Assembly: GCF_014356525.2 (NCBI RefSeq)
Contig: NC_052518.1
Location: 33,254,017 to 33,318,016 of the forward strand
DNA: 64,000 nucleotides
Direction: 5' to 3'
Source of the DNA: Nilaparvata lugens
Lineage: Eukaryota; Arthropoda; Insecta; Hemiptera; Delphacidae
Of this stretch, positions 22,174-35,900 are shown one piece after another; position 1 is the stretch's first letter; each line of letters opens with the position of its first letter. The translations under genes were made by a program, and so were the position numbers. Under the pieces are notes generated by a model. It was not told the origin of the DNA. It did no database searches and saw nothing but the letters and a program-made list of their open reading frames with translations.

Positions 22174-25100
22174 CCAAGGAGGATCGTGGAGACGAAACAA
22201 TAGGCTATTGCAATGGTACACTCTGACACCACTTTTTTCCCGCGCTAGCCATCTTGGATTGACCATAATTCAAATTATGTCATTCCAATTCATGCATTTT
22301 CTCATCATTTTTTACGAATGATTATTATCAATGGCTCTAGTTGGAAATAAGTATTTGAACAGAACTGATAATACCAATGTTCTTATGTATATACTAATAA
22401 AATCCAAATACCACTGACTTCTCACTAATAACGATTTGTGGAAAACTACTTTAGACTACCATATGGATTGCAGTGATTGGAATATAGCTTCCTTATTGGC
22501 CCTAGGTGCTCACCAACAAATAATATTCTCAGGATATTTTTACTTTACGTTACAATAGTTCTAAAGGATTCAAAATAGACCATAAGCATTGATGAATTAA
22601 TACAGTAATGTTGACAAAAGCCATATGATTTTTTTCAAACTAGTTGAATGCTTTGTAATGCTAATATGGTTTATGTTTGGAGTATGATGTAGGATAAAAG
22701 GAAAAGGGAGACTCACCAAAACATAAATATGTTTCCAACTCTGACAAAAATCTTTGAGTGTTATTAATGCTAGGATTTACCAAGTAGGTCAAATAAAATT
22801 TGATAATGTTCAAAACATGCACTGGCTGACACTGGACTGGAGTAAATCACCCATATAACATATTATGTGATTTTGTCTTGTCATTGGGATTACAAACCCG
22901 TGTTTATGTCTTCAATGAATTATTGAACCCGGGCCTCTGAATCATAAAGCCAGCATCTAATCCAATCGACAACGGCCATTCCATATCATGTTTAAAATTC
23001 AACATACTTCTGTGCAACTTGATGCATGGGCATCATGGGCAACATGATGCATGTGTTATTCTATCAGGAACATAGGTGTAGTTTGTACTGTAATCTTGAC
23101 TTACCGTACTTCACGATAATTGAACACGTTTCGATTCTGCATGATATAGTATACATTTAAAACGTAATATAAAACACCACAATTATTGCAGATTCACAAT
23201 AAAAATATTTGGCTACCTACTATAAATTGATTCATTGAAGATGTAATTCCCAACAGAAGTTGTCATAATTGATTTAAATACTTTACTAAAAAAAGGGTTT
23301 ACAGAATAAATGAGTGAATCAGCTCCCCTATTAAAAATGAGTGGCTATTCAAAGTTCATTACAAATTAAATTTTTTTAAAAATTCATAGAAATCGAAGAA
23401 GGCTTGGCCGAGCTATAATGTAGATACATTTTAATAAATTGTACTACTATTGCTTGGCCTTGGTGTAGGCATAATTATTGCAAAGACAGACAGACAAAGT
23501 GGATTAAGTAGAGCCTATAAGGGCTCCACTTGAAACAAAGCCTCTACTTCTCAGTCAATTACTGTTTATTCATCCCAAAAGTTTATTATTTGTTTTATAT
23601 AATATCATACTTATAAGCTATAACTAGATACTGAAGCTTTCTGTAATTTCAGAATAAATTCATGCAAAATGAATAACCTGATTCTCTGAATAAATTGATT
23701 ATTGGTAAAATTATGTCAAAAATGATTGATAAACAGAGAATGATTATACAGATTAAACTATCAATTATATACATATGACTCAAAACATAATTCACGACCT
23801 TTTTTATTTGAATGCTAGTATTTTTAGTAACAAAAATGTCACACTTTTCATTTTAAAATACTTTTGTTTCTATGAAATGAGTGTTGAATGAATTAACTGA
23901 ATAACAATACATAGTGGAGTTTCATTTTCCATATCCATGTAACTGTGGTTACGATAATTGTTATGGACATTGGACATTCAATTCTTGACAGACTATTCTA
24001 GATAAAAGTATATTAGTGTTTTCTCCTATTACTAACATTTTTTTCGGGAATGGAATTTGTGATCATTATTTTTCATTATTTTTTCATAAGTGCCTACAAT
24101 AAGATTAAGATGTTTCCACCTTAAAATAATAACTATCAAATCTGACTGACCGCTTCGGTCAGGCCTAAGAATTTTTTGTGTTGCTTTTGAATTATTTGGA
24201 TGGAACTTGTATTGATTGAAATTGATTTTGATATTGAATTGATATTGATATTGATTCAACCGTCAAAATATTAACCATTATATCTTTATATTATTTTGTC
24301 ATTGCCATCTCGATCATTCTGTTTACTGTTCCAAGGAGGATAATAAACTGTTCTAATACTCTGTTACAGAATGTAGTATCTGTTCATTTCCAAAAATTAC
24401 TATAGAAGTTTTGATTTGAATAAATTATTATACAAGCTTCACTAACAGATCTTATCTTCACCTTCCAGTCGTAGGTTTTGTTAAGACCTTATTATGAGAT
24501 GAAATGTAATTTTATTTAGTATACTGTTGAGTGTTTTTTGAATGTGATAATTGAGTTTCTTATCTGAAATATTTAAAAGTGAATATAGAACTATCTTTTT
24601 GCAAATATTGCTGTAATAGCCGGTCTTGAGCTGTTCTTGATGGTAAAACTAGTTTGTTTTTTTTTTCAATTTTCTATAATAGATTGATTATATTTTATAG
24701 TTTATGCAGTCTGTTGAGATTTGATGTATTTTATTCTTACACTTATTTTTTCTTGAATGTATTTTTTAAAGGTAGGCTAGTTTATAATACAAATAAGCCT
24801 ACAGTGCTGAAGTTAATCTGATAAGCTCAATTTTTCATGTTGCGTGATTCAATTAGGCCTATTTAAATTGTGCCAGCAATTAAATTTTGTAGAAATTGGA
24901 CAGCAAGGATTACAATTCACAACTGAAGCTTTCAGTTAGGTAACTATTAAATTCACGTATAGAGATTTGGTGAAAGACTCCAATGTTGGCCATAAAATGT
25001 AACATTTATTCAGGTTTTTATTCAGAAGACAAACATATTTCAATGGAGAAGTAAAAGTAAAGAATAGAAATGATGTGATTTTTTATAATAATATACAAAA

Positions 25101-25879
25101 ACCATTTAAATTGAATGAAAGGTTAGTCAAATTTGTAGGTTAGGATTGGAGTGCAAGGATGCTAATCTATTTAAAACTCTTATTTATTTATTGGATAGAG
25201 CAAACAATACAATAGTTGGTAAAGAAAAAACAGACTATTGCCTAAAACTTCTTCAATTTCCTAATTTTGTCTTGAATTGTCCAAATATTATGTAGGTTAG
25301 GTATGTCCATTATTTCAATTTATACACTAAATCATCAATCTGAATATACAAGTCAGAATAAAACAATTGATATGAAATTCAAGTCAAGTTGCACTCCATA
25401 CAACAAATATTTTTACACGAGTAACTTGAGCATAAAGAGTAACATAGGCCTAAACTGAATTCTACTTGGACCTGTGCTTTAGTAAACTAGGCTTATATCC
25501 TGCTCAATTATAAACTTCCTATTGCTTAGAAAGTGCCTTATATGGGTGTCTGTCAATAAATCTTTATGATTTAAATAGGTAGTTCTTTTTCAGATGAATA
25601 TCTTTTCAAATGGCAATAAAATACGGTAGCCTACACCTTTTTCCAAATGTATGAATCTACAGTAATCAATTGATTGCTTGGAAAGATCTTAAAAAAATTA
25701 TCTGGTTTGTTCATACTAATTTAAAATTCACGTCACTTCTAGAAAAGCTCATACACTGCAACCTATGGGAGTAAAATAATATACATCAACTTTTGTGATA
25801 AACATTGATCAGTACGGTACTGTATGGATTTTAAACCTACACAACCCATACCAAACCTAACTAACTTAATTGTCAGAAG
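22174..25879. other. Long AT-rich stretch, one tRNA-like relic
   Basis: No coding frame is supportable. The only structured piece seen is the tRNA-like segment at 22917-22995. CCCGCGCTAGCCATCTTGGA near 22240 is a short less AT-rich island that could be 5' sequence of a neighbouring gene, but nothing confirms it. Confidence 0.4.
22917..22995 (-). repeat. tRNA-derived SINE head
   Basis: On the minus strand, GATTGGATTAGATGCTGG, then TTTATGATTCAGAGG, then CCCGGGTTCAAT reproduces the order A box, anticodon-like region and B box of a tRNA. The B box has decayed after GGTTCAA. It is likely a SINE head or tRNA relic. Confidence 0.45.
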
Positions 25880-27045
25880 CCCATAAATATAGTGCATTAC
25901 ACCAAAATTGTTGTTTATCATATTACTCATACTATATTATGTCATAAACTATCTTATTACGGGTCGAATCAATTGGCTGTTGACCTTATTTATTCCTATC
26001 TTACAAATAGAGTACAGTATGTTTTAAAAAATGGCGAGTATTCTAGAGGTGGAATAGTCAAATACGATGTGCCACAAGGTTCATTCTTGGTCCACTTTTA
26101 TTCATAGTTTATATTAATGATTCGCCTAATATTATTGATTCTTGTAATGACGATAGTGCTTCGTATTTGTTTGCAGATGACTTAGGTTTGAAAGTGGCTA
26201 ATAAGAATAAGGATCATTTGTATTCTAACACATTGAATAATACCTCTAAAATTGAAGATTGGTGTGCAGCAAACAATCTGAGCATTAATTCCACAAAAAC
26301 AGAGGATATAACTTTTAGCTTTGACAGAAAAATTAATGACATAAATTCAATTAAGTTTCTTGGCATGAGAATTGATACCAACCTGACTTGGAAATGCCAT
26401 ATAACATATATTTATAAAAAATCAACAGGGGCATCTTCCTTTTATGTAGATTATGTAATATTGTAGATAATGTCTGTTTTAATGAGTGTTTAGTTTGCCC
26501 TTATTCATAGCCTTTTGCTATATGGAATCCAGCTGTGGGGAAATGGCTCAACTACTGACATCTTGTTTAAATGTCAAAAGAAAGCAGTGAGAATAATTTG
26601 CCACAAGGCTCCTCGTAATCCATGCAAATCATTATTTATTGAACTCGGACTATTTACACTGCCATCTTTGTATGTATTGTCATTCTTGATTTCAGTGAAG
26701 AAAACTGAAAATGAATATGATATTAACTCTACTATACACCAACATAACACTAGAAATAGAAATAATATAAGAGTCGAGTATTGCCAGATTACAAGTTCCC
26801 AAAAAAACTGGCAATACATGTCAATAAAACTTTATAACTCTTTTCCTGATAATATCAAATAATGAGCTTTAATAGTTACTGTAAATATTTAAAAAAAGTA
26901 CTGGTCAATGAATGTTTATATAAAGTTGAAGATTTCTTTGTAATAGATTTTTAAACTGATGTATCTGTGTTATTAATGACGTTGTTGTAACATTTTAATG
27001 TTGTGTGACAATAAATGATTTGATTTTGACTTTTTGATTTTGATA
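25880..27045 (+). pseudogene. 5'-truncated LINE, RT and C-terminus, three frames
   Basis: The copy begins inside the RT domain (HTILCHKLSYYGSNQLA, then YLTNRVQYVLKNG) and reaches DVPQGS, where a missing base shifts the frame to LGPLLFIVYIND. The second frame has YLFADDLGL, the catalytic FADD motif, and KFLGMRIDTNLTWK. After a stop at 26466 a third frame gives LLYGIQLWG, FTLPSLYVL, HNTRNRNN and KLYNSFPDN. The 3' end has AATAAATGATTTGATTTTGA-like repeats. The C-terminal block resembles that of the LINE at 12.3 kb. It is inactive. Confidence 0.8.
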
Positions 27046-27345
27046 TTATTTAACGCATAGCCTAAGTTAAATTGTGTATGGTATATACATTACAGATCAT
27101 AATTAATCATTTAATAAATCATTTTATTTCAATTTAGTTCCCAAAGTGCTATTCCCAACAACTTTTTTCCTCTGTGCGGCTAGAGCCATCGCTAAGGGAT
27201 TGCGCCTTTAGTGAACAATTGTAGAAACCAACTGATTTACAACTTCTAAACTTGAATTATTCTTTATTGAATGAAGTACAAGAATATTCCAGCTGAGTTC
27301 CATCGTGAAAGAGTTGGCGTTGCATCTAGTGCAGATGCTCGATTC
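27046..27345. other. Unassigned flank with possible exon-like segment
   Basis: Between the two LINEs. The last part, from about 27275, has a less AT-rich frame (NIPAEFHRERVGVASSADAR) that does not look like LINE protein and runs into the RT ORF. It may be part of a host exon or another repeat into which the next LINE inserted. Confidence 0.3.
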
Positions 27346-29247
27346 ACCCATAACAAGATCGAGGGTAAAGGTCTAATTATTTATAAGAACTACCGAAATA
27401 CTTTGAATAATTTAATAAAAAAAGCGAAAATAGATTATTTTAATGAGAAGTTTGACGAAAATAGGAATAATGCCAAGAAAACTTGGGAATACATTCTCGA
27501 GCTGCTTGAAATGAAGAAAAACACTAAAGAAATAAGCCTAGATGCAGATATACTTGACAATTACTTTGCTAATGTAGGTGTATCATTTGCCAAAAAAATT
27601 TCAGGATATGTTAACGATATCCCAGTTCCTTTATCACTATCAAATTCATGTCGACACAGTATCTTTCTGAGCCCCACAAACACAAACGAAATAATTACAA
27701 TTATAAATCAGTTGAAAAACAAATCTACACCAGGACCAGATAACTTCACAGGACCTTTCATGAAAAAAATCTCTCACTACATAACTGGACCCTTAGAACA
27801 TATATTTAACAAATGTTTAAATGATGGATATTTCCCAAAAAAATTCAGAGAAGCCAGAATCATCCCAATACCTAAATCCGGAGATTCGAATAAACCAGAA
27901 AATTATAGACCTATAAGCCTAATAAGCAACCTTTCAAAAATATTGGAAAAAATAATAAAAAACAGAATTATGTATTTTTTTGAAAAAGGAAATATAATAA
28001 ATGAAAAGCAATTTGGTTTTCAAAAAAATAAGTCTACTAAAGATGCAGTCATCCACCTGAACAAAATAATTTTTGACAATTTTAATAGCAATAGAAAAAC
28101 TCTTGCAGTATTCATGGATCTATCAAGGGCTTTTGATACCATACCTCACAATATATTATTAAACAAATTAGACAGATCTGGAAATAGAGGCATAGCAAAT
28201 GATTTATTTTCTTCGTACCCAACTGAACAGAAACAATTCCTAAATCTCCATGGTCAAACTGATATTAAATATACATCAGGGTTCGGCTTGCCCCAAGGTT
28301 CTGTGTTATCACCAATTCTTTTTCTGTTGTATGTGAATGACCTACTCGAACTAAACCTCCAAGATGTCTTTTGCACCACCCTGTCTTTTGCAGATGACAC
28401 TGTATTGATCTTCAGTGGCAAAAGCTGGGAAGAAACATTCAATATGGCAAATAGAAACTTAATAATAGTAAAAAAATGGCTGCAAGATCATATCTTGACT
28501 TTAAATGCTGACAAAACTAAGTATATCACCTTCTCACCCAATATAACTGGACAACCAGCAACAGATTTAAATCTTGCAATAGGAACAACAAATAATAGCA
28601 ATGAAAACACTATGGATAATGCAGAAGTACATAAAAAATTAGAAAGGGTGCACACAATTAAATATCTTGGTATAATCTTCGATCAACATATAAAATGGAA
28701 CAAACGCATATACTATTTGTGCTCAAAGTTGAAATACCTCATTTACATTTTTTACAAAATAAATAAAATCAAAAACAAAGACATTATACAAAAAATTTAC
28801 TTTGCATATGCTCACTCATTATTTCAATACATTAATGAAGTATGGGGAGCTGCATATGATACACATTTAAAAAAATTATTTATCCTACAAAAACATATTA
28901 TAAGAGCTGCATTAGGAAAGCCACGACTCTATCCTAGTGAGGAAATTTTTCTTGAATTTAAGGTCCCGACAATAAGACAGAATTATATGAAAAACATAAT
29001 ACTCTATATCAATAAGAATAAATCGAATTTTGGTACACATATTTCACCCCATAATACACGTCCTAACAATAGATATAACACAGAACTCATCAAGCTAACC
29101 ATATGCAGGCACCAATTTACATATTATTGTAACTACATTATAAATAAGATTCCAAACGATTTTATAGATAAAAAAATCTCACGTAATTTACTTAAAAGTA
29201 TAGAATATTGGATTGAGCAGAATATATTCTTCAAAATAGTTGTATGA
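27271..29247 (+). CDS. LINE ORF2, uninterrupted reverse transcriptase, 5'-truncated
   Basis: 658 codons without a stop. About the first 33 residues look foreign; LINE sequence begins near IIYKNYRNTLNNLIKKAK. RT motifs are complete: TPGPDNFTG, RIIPIPKSGDSNKPENYRPI, FGFQKNKSTKDA, FMDLSRAFDTIPHNILL (first Asp), GLPQGSVLSPILF and SFADDTVLIF (catalytic Asp pair near 28390), then KYLGIIFDQHIKW. The endonuclease domain and 5' part are missing, so it is a dead-on-arrival but young-looking copy. It is the only long coding region in the window with no visible indel. Confidence 0.85.
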   Translation: MKYKNIPAEFHRERVGVASSADARFTHNKIEGKGLIIYKNYRNTLNNLIKKAKIDYFNEKFDENRNNAKKTWEYILELLEMKKNTKEISLDADILDNYFANVGVSFAKKISGYVNDIPVPLSLSNSCRHSIFLSPTNTNEIITIINQLKNKSTPGPDNFTGPFMKKISHYITGPLEHIFNKCLNDGYFPKKFREARIIPIPKSGDSNKPENYRPISLISNLSKILEKIIKNRIMYFFEKGNIINEKQFGFQKNKSTKDAVIHLNKIIFDNFNSNRKTLAVFMDLSRAFDTIPHNILLNKLDRSGNRGIANDLFSSYPTEQKQFLNLHGQTDIKYTSGFGLPQGSVLSPILFLLYVNDLLELNLQDVFCTTLSFADDTVLIFSGKSWEETFNMANRNLIIVKKWLQDHILTLNADKTKYITFSPNITGQPATDLNLAIGTTNNSNENTMDNAEVHKKLERVHTIKYLGIIFDQHIKWNKRIYYLCSKLKYLIYIFYKINKIKNKDIIQKIYFAYAHSLFQYINEVWGAAYDTHLKKLFILQKHIIRAALGKPRLYPSEEIFLEFKVPTIRQNYMKNIILYINKNKSNFGTHISPHNTRPNNRYNTELIKLTICRHQFTYYCNYIINKIPNDFIDKKISRNLLKSIEYWIEQNIFFKIVV

Positions 29248-29760
29248 AGTATAGTATTGTACCCAACAAGCATTGTTACTAGAAACTGTGAACGATGGTA
29301 TTTCAGTTTCAGGTTCTTGAGCCTGGTATGTAATTGTCCCACGTATCTTGCAGGAGATTAGTTTTATTGTATTTATTTTCTCTTTTTGGAAGACTAACTG
29401 TCATGATGGCCTCAAGACGTCACAATAATTGATTGGATATCACTTTATCATATAATATGTAGTATTCTTAAGTTTTTTTTCCAAGCTTTTGCGATTTTTG
29501 TAAATTACTGTAATACTTTCTTTAACATTATAAAATTTGAATTGTATAAAAAGTACTTGAAGCAGAATTATAAGTGAACTGCAACTCACTGCCAACACAC
29601 AAGGTTACTTATGTTGGCAGTGCCAAATATTACATTGATAATATTGTTGTACTCAAGTTAAAATCAATGTCTATTTGTATTGTATACTCTTGTGATTAAT
29701 ATTGTACAAATATGTATTTGTAATTTTGGCAATAAATTCAATCAATTCAAATTCAATTCA
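29248..29760 (+). mobile_element. LINE 3' untranslated region and TTCAA-repeat tail
   Basis: Follows the RT ORF. It ends with GGCAATAAATTCAATCAATT and further TTCAA repeats, a simple-sequence tail of the kind that ends several LINE families. The 5' truncation point near 27345-27380 and this tail give no clear target duplication. Confidence 0.65.
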
Positions 29761-29894
29761 ATTTCTTTTTCATTGAAAATTACCATATAACACAAGTGGC
29801 AAATCTCACGTTGAATTTAATAAGATTCAGTGCAGGCTATAACAAGGTCCTTGAACAATAAGGATCCGACATGAACAATTTTGATCAACTGCAA

Positions 29895-29920
29895 TAATTA
29901 ATTAATTAATTAATTCAATT
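29895..29920. repeat. (AATT)n tract at satellite border
   Basis: About five AATT repeats directly before the first satellite monomer. Confidence 0.8.
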
Positions 29921-32900
29921 ATTGAACGATTCATTTCGAATCTGGCATACTAGATAATTTACACATATCAAGCATATTGTTGAAATTTCATCAAAATATA
30001 TTAATGTTTAGGGGTGGTTAGGGGTTAAAAACCCTATTGAACAGCATGAAAAGTGATTGACCTGGTATTTCTAATTGTCCGATACGTTTCAAATCTGGCA
30101 TACTGGATAATTAACACATATTAAACATATTGTTGAAATTTAATCGGAAAATAACGATGTTTAACAGTTGTTAGGGGTTAAAAACCCTATTGAACAGCAT
30201 AAAAATTGATTGACCGGGTATTTCTAATTGTCCGATATGTTTCAAATTTGGCATACAGGATAATTCACACATATTTCACACACTATAAGATTTTTTCAGG
30301 AATATGTTTAGGGGTGATCAGGGGTTAAAAACCCTATTCACCAGCATTGAAAGTGATTGATAGGGTATTTCCGATTGTCCAATTTGTTTCAAATTTGGCA
30401 TACAGGATGATCCACACATACACATTATACAAAAATTTTGGACTATTAGAAGTGGTAAGGGTTTGAAAGCCCTATTGACCCAGCATTAAAAGTGATTGAT
30501 GGGGTATTTCCAATTGTCCGATTTGTTTCAAATTTGTCATACAGGATGATCCACACATATTAACCATATTGTTGAAATTTCATCAAAATATAATGATGTT
30601 TGAAGGTGGTTAGGGGTTAAAAACCCTATTGAACAGCATAAGAAGTGATTGACTGGGTATTTCTGATTGACTGATTCATTTCAAATTCGGCATACTGGAT
30701 GATTCACACATACTCATTATACTATTGAAATTTCAAAAGAATATGTGGACTATATGGGGTGTTAAGGGGTTGGAAACCCTATTGAACAGCATTGAAAGTG
30801 ATTGAACAGGTATATTTAATTGTCCAACTCGTGTCAAATTTGGCATACAGGATAATTCGAACATTGTCCGATTGATGGGGTATTTCCAATTGTCCGATTT
30901 GTTTCAAATTTGTCATACAGGATGATCCACACATATTAACCATATTGTTGAAATTTCATCAAAATATAATGATGTTTGGAGGTGGTTAGGGGTTAAAAAC
31001 CCTATTGAACAGCATAAAAAGTGATTGACTGGGTATTTCTGATTGACTGATTCATTTCAAATTCAGCATACTGGATGATTCACACATACTCATTATACTA
31101 TTGAAATTTCAAAAGAATATGTGGACTTTATGGGGTGTTAAGGGGTTGGAAACCCTATTGAACAGCATTGAAAGTGATTGAACAGGTATATTTAATTGTC
31201 CAATTCGTGTCAAATTTGGCATACAGGATAATTCGAACATTGTCTGATTGATGGGGTATTTCCAATTGTCCGATTCGTTTCAAATTTGTCATACAGGATG
31301 ATCCACACATATTAACCATATTGTTGAAATTTCATCAAAATATAATGATGTTTGGAGGTGGTTAGGGGTTAAAAACCCTATTGAACAGCATAAAAAGTGA
31401 TTGACCTGGTATTTCTTATTGTCTGATTCGTTTCAAATCTGGCATACTGGATAATTCACACATATTGAACATACTGTTGGAATTTCATCAGAATATAATG
31501 ATGTTTAGGGGTAAAAACCCTATTGACAAGCATAAAAAGTTATTGACCTGGTATTTCTGATTGTACAATTCGTTTCAAATTTGGCATACAGGATGATCCA
31601 CACATGCTTACACAACATACAGTTGGAATTTCATCGATATATGATGATGTTTAGGGGTGATGGTTAGGGTTAAAAACCCTATTGACCAGCATAAAAAGTG
31701 ATCGACCGGGTATTTCTGATTGTCCAATTCGTTTCAAATTTGGCATACAGGATGATCCACACATGCTTATACTATTAAAATTTTATAAGAATATGTGGAC
31801 TATTAGGTGTGGTTAGAGGTTAAAAACCCTATTGACCAGGATAAAAAGGGATTGACCTGGTATTTCTAATTGAACGATTCATTTCAAATCTGGCATACTG
31901 GATAATTTACACATATCAAACATCTTGTAATTTCATTAAAATAAAATAATGTTTAGGGGTGGTTAGGGGTTAAAGACCCTATTGAACAGCATGAAAAGTG
32001 ATTGACCTGGTATTTCTTATTGTCTGATTCGTTTCAAATCTGGCATACTGGATAATTAACACATATTAAACATATTGTTGAAATTTAATCGGAAAATAAC
32101 GATGTTTAACAGTTGTTAGGGGTTAAAAACCCTATTGAACAGCATAAAAATTGATTGACCGGGTATTTCTAATTGTCCGATATGTTTCAAATTTGGCATA
32201 CAGGATAATTCACACATATTTCACACACTATAAGATTTTTTCAGGAATATGTTTAGGGGTGATCAGGGGTTAAAAACCCTATTCACCAGCATTGAAAGTG
32301 ATTGATAGGGTATTTCCGATTGTCCAATTTGTTTCAAATTTGGCATACAGGATGATCCACACATACACATTATACAAAAATTTTGGACTATTAGAAGTGG
32401 TAAGGGTTTGAAAGCCCTATTGACCCAGCATTAAAAGTGATTGATGGGGTATTTCCAATTGTCCGATTTGTTTCAAATTTGTCATACAGGATGATCCACA
32501 CATATTAACCATATTGTTGAAATTTCATCAAAATATAATGATGTTTGGAGGTGGTTAGGGGTTAAAAACCCTATTGAACAGCATAAAAAGTGATTGACTG
32601 GGTATTTCTGATTGACTGATTCATTTCAAATTCAGCATACTGGATGATTCACACATACTCATTATACTATTGAAATTTCAAAAGAATATGTGGACTTTAT
32701 GGGGTGTTAAGGGGTTGGAAACCCTATTGAACAACATTGAAAGTGATTGAACAGGTATATTTAATTGTCCAATTCGTGTCAAATTTGGCATACAGGATAA
32801 TTCGAACATTGTCTGATTGATGGGGTATTTCCAATTGTCCGATTCGTTTCAAATTTGTCATACAGGATGATCCACACATATTACCATATTGTTGAAATTT

Positions 32901-35900
32901 CATCAGAATATAATGATGTTTAGGGGTGGTTAGGGGTTAAAAACCCTATTGATCAGCAAAAAAGTCATTGTCCTGGTTTTTCTAATTGTCCAAATCGTTT
33001 CAAATTTGGCATACACGATAATTCACACATATTGAACATACTGTTGAAATTTCATCAGAATATAATGATGTTTAGGGGTGGTTAGGGGTTAAAAACCCTA
33101 TTGACAAGCATAAAAAGTTATTGACTGTGTATTTCTAATTGTCCAATTCGTTTCAAATTTTAAATACAGGATGATTCACACAAATTGAACATATTGTTGG
33201 AATTTCATAAAAATATAATGATGTTTAGGGGTGGTTAGGGGTTAAAAACCCTATTGACCAGCACAAAAAGTGATTGTTAGGTAATACTGATTGTCCACTT
33301 CGTTTCAAATCTGGCATACAGAATGATCCACACATTCTTATTATACTATTCAAATTTTATAAGAATATGTGGACTATTAGGTGTGGTTAGAGGTTAAAAA
33401 CCCTATTGACCAGCATTAAAAGTCATTGACCGGGTATTTCCAATTGTCCGATTTGTTTCAAATTTGGCATAGAGGATGATCCACACATACTTATACTATT
33501 GAAATTTTATAAGAATATGTGGACTATTAGGTGTGGTTAGAGGTTCAAAACCCCATTGACCTGCATAAAAAGTGATTGACCTGGTATTTCTTATTGAACG
33601 ATTCATTTCAAATCTGGCATACTGGATAATTTACACATATTAAACATATTGTTGGAATTTCATCAGAATATAATGATGTTCAGGGTTGGTTAGGGGTTAA
33701 AAACCTATTGAACAGCATATAAGTGATTGACCTGGTATTTCTGATTGTCTGATTCGTTTCAAATTTGGCATACTGGATAATTCACACATATTAAACATAC
33801 TGTTGGAGTTTCATCAGAATATAATGATGTTTAGGGGTGATCAGGGGTTAAAAACCCTATTGACCAGCATAAAAAGTGATTGACTGGGTATTTCTGATTG
33901 ACTGATTCATTTCAAATTCGGCATACTGGATGATTCACACATACTCATTATACTATTGAAATTTCAAAAGAATATGTGGACTATATGGGGTGTTAAGGGG
34001 TTGGAAACCCTATTGAACAGCATTGAAAGTGATTGAACAGGTATATTTAATTGTCCAATTCGTTTCAAATTGGCATACAGGATAATTCGAACATTGTCCG
34101 ATTGATGGGGTATTTCCAATTGTCCGATTTGTTTCAAATTTGTCATACAGGATGATCCACACATATTAACCATATTGTTGAAATTTCATCAAAATATAAT
34201 GATGTTTGGAGGTGGTTAGGGGTTAAAAACCCTATTGAACAGCATAAAAAGTGATTGACTGGGTATTTCTGATTGACTGATTCATTTCAAATTCAGCATA
34301 CTGGATGATTCACACATACTCATTATACTATTGAAATTTCAAAAGAATATGTGGACTTTATGGGGTGTTAAGGGGTTGGAAACCCTATTGAACAACATTG
34401 AAAGTGATTGAACAGGTATATTTAATTGTCCAATTCGTGTCAAATTTGGCATACAGGATAATTCGAACATTGTCTGATTGATGGGGTATTTCCAATTGTC
34501 CGATTCGTTTCAAATTTGTCATACAGGATGATCCACACATATTAACCATATTGTTGAAATTTCATCAAAATATAATGATGTTTGAAGGTGGTTAGGGGTT
34601 AAAAACCCTATTGAACAGCATAAGAAGTGATTGACCTGGTATTTCTGATTGTCGGATTTGTTTCCAATCTGGCATACTTGATAATATACACATATTGAAC
34701 ATACTGTTGGAATTTCATCGAAATATAATGATGTTTAGGGGTAAAAACCCTATTGACAAGCATAAAAAGTTATTGACCTGGTATTTCTGATTGTACAATT
34801 CGTTTCAAATTTGGCATACAGGATGATCCACACATGCTTACACAACATACAGTTGGAATTTCATCGATATATGATGATGTTTAGGGGTGATGGTTAGGGT
34901 TAAAAACCCTATTGACCAGCATAAAAAGTGATCGACCGGGTATTTCTGATTGTCCAATTCGTTTCAAATTTGGCATACAGGATGATCCACACATGCTTAT
35001 ACTATTAAAATTTTATAAGAATATGTGGACTATTAGGTGTGGTTAGAGGTTAAAAACCCTATTGACCAGGATAAAAAGGGATTGACCTGGTATTTCTAAT
35101 TGAACGATTCATTTCAAATCTGGCATACTGGATAATTTACACATATCAAACATCTTGTAATTTCATTAAAATAAAATAATGTTTAGGGGTGGTTAGGGGT
35201 TAAAGACCCTATTGAACAGCATGAAAAGTGATTGACCTGGTATTTCTTATTGTCTGATTCGTTTCAAATCTGGCATACTGGATAATTTACACATATTAAA
35301 CATATTGTTCAAAATTTTATCAAAATATAATGATGTTTAGTGGTTGTTAGGGGTTTAAAACTCTAATGACCAGCATAAAAAGTGATTGACCGGGTATTCC
35401 TAATTGTCCGATTTATTCCAAATTCGGCATACAGGATGATTCACACATACCTATTATACTATTGAAATTTCATAAGAATATGTGGAGTATATGGGGTGTT
35501 GAGGGGTTGAAAAACCTATTGAATAGGATAAAAATTGATTGACCAGGTATTACTGATTGTCCAATTTGTTTCAAATTTGGCATACAGGATAATAAGAACA
35601 CTATTAACAAACTGTTGGGATTTCATCAAAATATAATGATGTATAGGGGTGGTTAGTGGTTGAAAACCCTATTAATCAGCAAAAAAGTCATTGTCCTGGT
35701 TTTCCTAATTGTCAAATCGTTTCAAATTCGGCATACACGATAACTCACACATATTGAACATACTGTTGAAATTTCATCAGAATATAATGATGTTTATGGG
35801 TGGTTAGGGGTTAAAAACCCTATTGATAAGCATAAAAAGTTATTGACCGTGTATTTCTAATTGTCCAATTCGTTTCAAATTTTGAATATAGGATAATTTA

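Noticed and set aside
33964..34173. Minus-strand frames in the satellite (also 57956-58222, 59057-59251)
   Set aside because: They are repeat units read in a chance-open frame and do not continue across monomers.
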